A stretch of DNA of 64,000 bases from Sialis fuliginosa (Eukaryota > Arthropoda > Insecta > Megaloptera > Sialidae), in contig OY540815.1 in NCBI GenBank assembly GCA_961205875.1, positions 22,257,638 through 22,321,637 on the forward strand, given 5' to 3'. This document shows, one piece after another, positions 61,844-64,000 of this stretch; positions within the stretch are counted from its first letter, which is position 1, and every line of letters starts with the position of its first letter. A program made the translations under genes and the position numbers. Below the pieces are notes generated by a model, which did not search any database, was not told where the DNA came from, and saw only the letters and a program-made list of their open reading frames with translations.

Positions 61844-62166
61844 AGTGTTTCTCAAACTTTAAAATTTTGCGACACTCGAAAAATTTTTGATGATTTTTAA
61901 GTATCGTTAAAAAAAACATATTGGGAAGGGGGAAAAGGTACATTTTTCTTTAAAATATAATTAAACAAAATTTTGAAGATTTTGAAAAATACGCATTATT
62001 AAATATACTAGTTTTTTTTTAAATCAACATTTTGAAATACATTTTTATATAATAATAATTGTAAAAATGTTCAATACAACATTTTTATGGGGTTAGTGAA
62101 TATTACGATCGAAAAAAAAATTAAGCTAGTTTATTCTTACAAAAAAAAATGTTTGGGAATCACTGC
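61844..62166. mobile_element. hAT-like MITE remnant
   Basis: The left end CAGTGTTTCTCAAACTTTAA and the right end (other strand) CAGTGATTCCCAAACA are the familiar 'CAGTGGTTCTCAAACT' type. The interior is AT-rich. Target duplications have decayed or the borders are slightly off. Confidence 0.55.
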
Positions 62167-62189
62167 TATAAATCATTTCCCTTATTTTA

Positions 62190-63045
62190 AATTCGAACAC
62201 CAAATTCAACCAGAACATAATAGCGGAGACGTTCGAAAATTTATTCCGATTGACTTTTTTTGTTTTTCTTTTACTGGGAAAATTGGCCCGATTATAAAAA
62301 TGCAAGGTGCCAGTCGATACCTCTATCGAATATTGTTTAAACCGCAAAAGGCCCTAAAAAATAACAAACAACAGACAACAACTATGGTTATGACTTATCA
62401 AATACAAATCCCCTAACCATGGGCGCCGGGAGGGGGGTGCAAGGAGGTGCACTTGCACCCCCCTGGCAAATGAAATAATTAAGAAATACAATTGTTATTT
62501 TAAAATTTTATACATTTGCACCCCCCTGGCAAAATTTACTCCGTGAATAATAAGGTATAAATGTGAAAATATTAAACTGAGGACCTTTTTTTTTTTTTTT
62601 AGTCGTCTCAATTTTAAATTATATATATTTAAAAACTAAAGACCTTTTTTTTTTTTTACTCATGTTAACTTTCATAAAAATTTTTTTTTTCGTATATGCT
62701 TTCATCTCATATATCTAGATGCACCCCCCCTAGCAGAAATCCTGCCGGCGCCCATGCCCCTAACCATAAAAATTGTAAGAGTTTATACTTACACGTGTTT
62801 CAATAGCAATGCTACCATCATCAGAGTCCTAAAGACACTAACTTTATACGTGTAAGTCTAAACTCTTACAATTTGTATGGTTAGGGAATTTGTATTTGAT
62901 AATGGCCCTAAAAAAGAAAAAAATATATTTTGAAATAAAAAATTGTACTGGCACTTTGCACTTTTATAATCGGGCCAACCTCCCCAATAAGAATAAAAAA
63001 TTCAATCAGAATAACTTATGTTCTGGTCTAAAATAAAATAAAAAA
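62190..63045. mobile_element. Foldback element just upstream of the Ly6 coding exon
   Basis: The arms share 'ttggcccgattataaaa', 'tgcaaggtgccagt', 'caaatacaaat' and 'ccagaacataa' in inverted order (62211-62416 versus 62857-63030). An inner hairpin 'attgtaagagtttatactta' / 'taagtctaaactcttacaat' (62774-62873) flanks a ~45-nt loop. The left side is interrupted by the element at 62418. The outer right arm ends ~40 bp before the Ly6 ATG. The ORF at 62087-62416 lies in this repeat and is not treated as a gene. Confidence 0.7.
62418..62756. mobile_element. hAT-like MITE with perfect 8-bp target duplication, nested
   Basis: 339 bp with perfect 12-bp ends CATGGGCGCCGG / CCGGCGCCCATG and CCCCTAAC on both sides (62410-62417, 62757-62764). 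Inside are paired 'tgcacccccctggcaaa' blocks. It interrupts the foldback element at 62190-63045 and is therefore younger than it. Confidence 0.85.
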
Positions 63046-63075
63046 TTCAAATAGCAATCTCCGAGATAACATAAA

Positions 63076-63261
63076 ATGGCTACCGTATCTCCGTACTTCA
63101 TACTGCTGATCGTCGCGATGGTGAGCTCCACGTCCGTGTACGCGATTAAGTGCTTCCAGTGCGGCCAGTACAATGACGGAGTGGGCTCCATCACTCCCTG
63201 TATCAACTCCTCTAACATGTCTGTCAAAGACTGCCCGTCACTTGACCACAAGTATTGCATC
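63076..63261 (+). CDS. Ly6/uPAR-domain protein, first coding exon (partial gene)
   Basis: ATG at 63076 opens 62 codons that end in phase 0 at a gtaagt donor (63262). Residues 1-23 are a hydrophobic signal peptide (LLIVAMVSSTSVYA), then IKCFQCGQYNDG starts a cysteine-rich Ly6/uPAR (three-finger) domain with Cys in ITPCI, KDCPS and KYCI. Insect members of this family (crok, bou, qvr types) are small secreted or GPI-anchored proteins of septate junctions and neurons. The rest of the gene is right of the window, so the paralogue and the GPI signal cannot be judged. The exon is GC-rich compared with its surroundings, supporting it as real. Confidence 0.82.
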
Positions 63262-63311
63262 GTAAGTACCTCTACCATTTTTCAATTATTATTTTTTCTC
63301 TGGTGTTATTA

Positions 63312-63680
63312 CAGGCCCGGATTTATAAATTTGCCGCCCCTAGGCAGTTACGAAAATTGCCCCCCCCCCTCGAAACTAACAGTTTAATAAAACTTTTTTT
63401 GGTCGCGTCGCGTCGGTTTCAAATTTTATAAATTTTTATAAAGTTACATTAGGAAATACTGAAAGACCTTTTTTTTTAGTCCTGCTTGAGTTACATGTAT
63501 AGAGAAATTATTACTTATGGGTTGAAATTTTTACGTCTCGATTTTCGGATGGCAAACTCATCGATAATGGAATCAAAATCAAATTCAATTCCCACGAATA
63601 TAACAATTTTTCAAAGTTTCCACCAAAATTTGCCGCCCTAGGCAGCTGCCTACTCTGCCTGCATGGTAAATCCGGGCCTG
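63312..63680. mobile_element. TIR element in Ly6 intron
   Basis: The ends CAGGCCCGGATTTA / TAAATCCGGGCCTG are perfect complements. Both ends contain 'tttgccgcc.ctaggcag'. Flanks share 'ggtgtta' (63302-63308 and 63681-63687), but an exact 8-bp duplication adjoining the ends is not present. It starts 50 bp after the exon donor. Probably hAT-like. Confidence 0.7.
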
Positions 63681-64000
63681 GGTGTTAATATTAAATACAT
63701 GCGGTCAATTTTCAGTTATTTGCATTTTTCAAACGATTAACTATAATAAATGTTTGACTGTTTATGCCATTTTAAAGGTACTGAAATTCTCTTTAAGGAT
63801 GTATGACAGGTATCTAATTTCAACGAGAAATAGTTGAAATTTGGAGAAGTTACTCTTTTATAAATCTTCAGTACCCACACAAAAATTCAAAAGGTTTTAC
63901 AACATAGTTTGAAAGTTATTATTTTTTTAAATTAACATGGGCTCTTATGGCAGAATGGTGTATTTAAATAAAGTCCAATAAAACACATGGTTTAAGCATC
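63681..64000 (+). other. Ly6 intron continuation to window edge
   Basis: AT-rich sequence; no further exon of the Ly6 gene or bounded element recognised before the window ends. Confidence 0.5.

Noticed and set aside
62087-62416. 109-codon plus-strand ORF (MGLVNITIEKK start)
   Set aside because: It runs through the left arm of a foldback element and the end of a hAT-like remnant; no conserved family and strong repeat context.

Overview
This is an animal nuclear genome window, almost certainly from an insect. It is very AT-rich. Genes carry many short GT-AG introns plus a few long ones, and the long introns and intergenic spaces are packed with short non-autonomous DNA transposons (MITEs and foldback elements), SINE-like tails and tandem repeats. 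I cannot fix the order from sequence alone. The mobile-element style (a recurring 'atcggttcag.ggtttagccgtga' tail, elements ending in TAGGGTTCCGTA) is familiar from Lepidoptera and Hemiptera. There are no bacterial-style operons, CRISPR arrays, rRNA or tRNA genes, and I see no intact transposase or retroviral ORF.

I rebuilt seven protein genes by following splice sites and reading phase; six are complete. From left to right: the first exon of RNA polymerase subunit RPABC3/POLR2H (minus, 935-1007); a UBASH3/Sts-type protein (plus, 1448-8247, 8 exons, 640 aa); CCDC43 (minus, 13781-14526, 3 exons, 207 aa); an SLC29 equilibrative nucleoside transporter (minus, 17446-33182, 9 exons, 508 aa, with a roughly 10 kb first intron); THO complex subunit THOC3 (plus, 34058-35169, 3 exons, 322 aa); the diflavin reductase NDOR1 (minus, 35186-37294, 5 exons, 603 aa); and CCDC142 (plus, 38467-53673, 10 exons, 775 aa). 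A first coding exon of a Ly6/uPAR-type secreted or GPI-anchored protein lies at 63076-63261 and runs off the right edge. Every internal exon junction listed keeps reading phase.

The layout is mostly head-to-head and tail-to-tail. POLR2H/UBASH3, SLC29/THOC3 and NDOR1/CCDC142 are divergent pairs (gaps of 440, 875 and 1172 bp). THOC3 and NDOR1 are convergent, with only 16 bp between stop codons, so their 3' ends must overlap. The products are mainly housekeeping (transcription, mRNA export, cytosolic Fe-S assembly, nucleoside uptake) and do not form one pathway.

The most unusual material is in the repeats. A ~183-bp tandem unit forms a ~1.7 kb array inside one transposon copy (58.68-60.41 kb). 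The same unit, in short arrays or singly, sits inside two other, different transposon families at 48.6-49.0 kb and 44.25-44.42 kb. A sister copy of the first transposon at 17.94-18.38 kb lacks the array and shows where it expanded. Three ~700-bp foldback elements in introns would make long hairpin RNAs. Several hAT-like MITEs have perfect 8-bp target duplications, which implies recent insertion.
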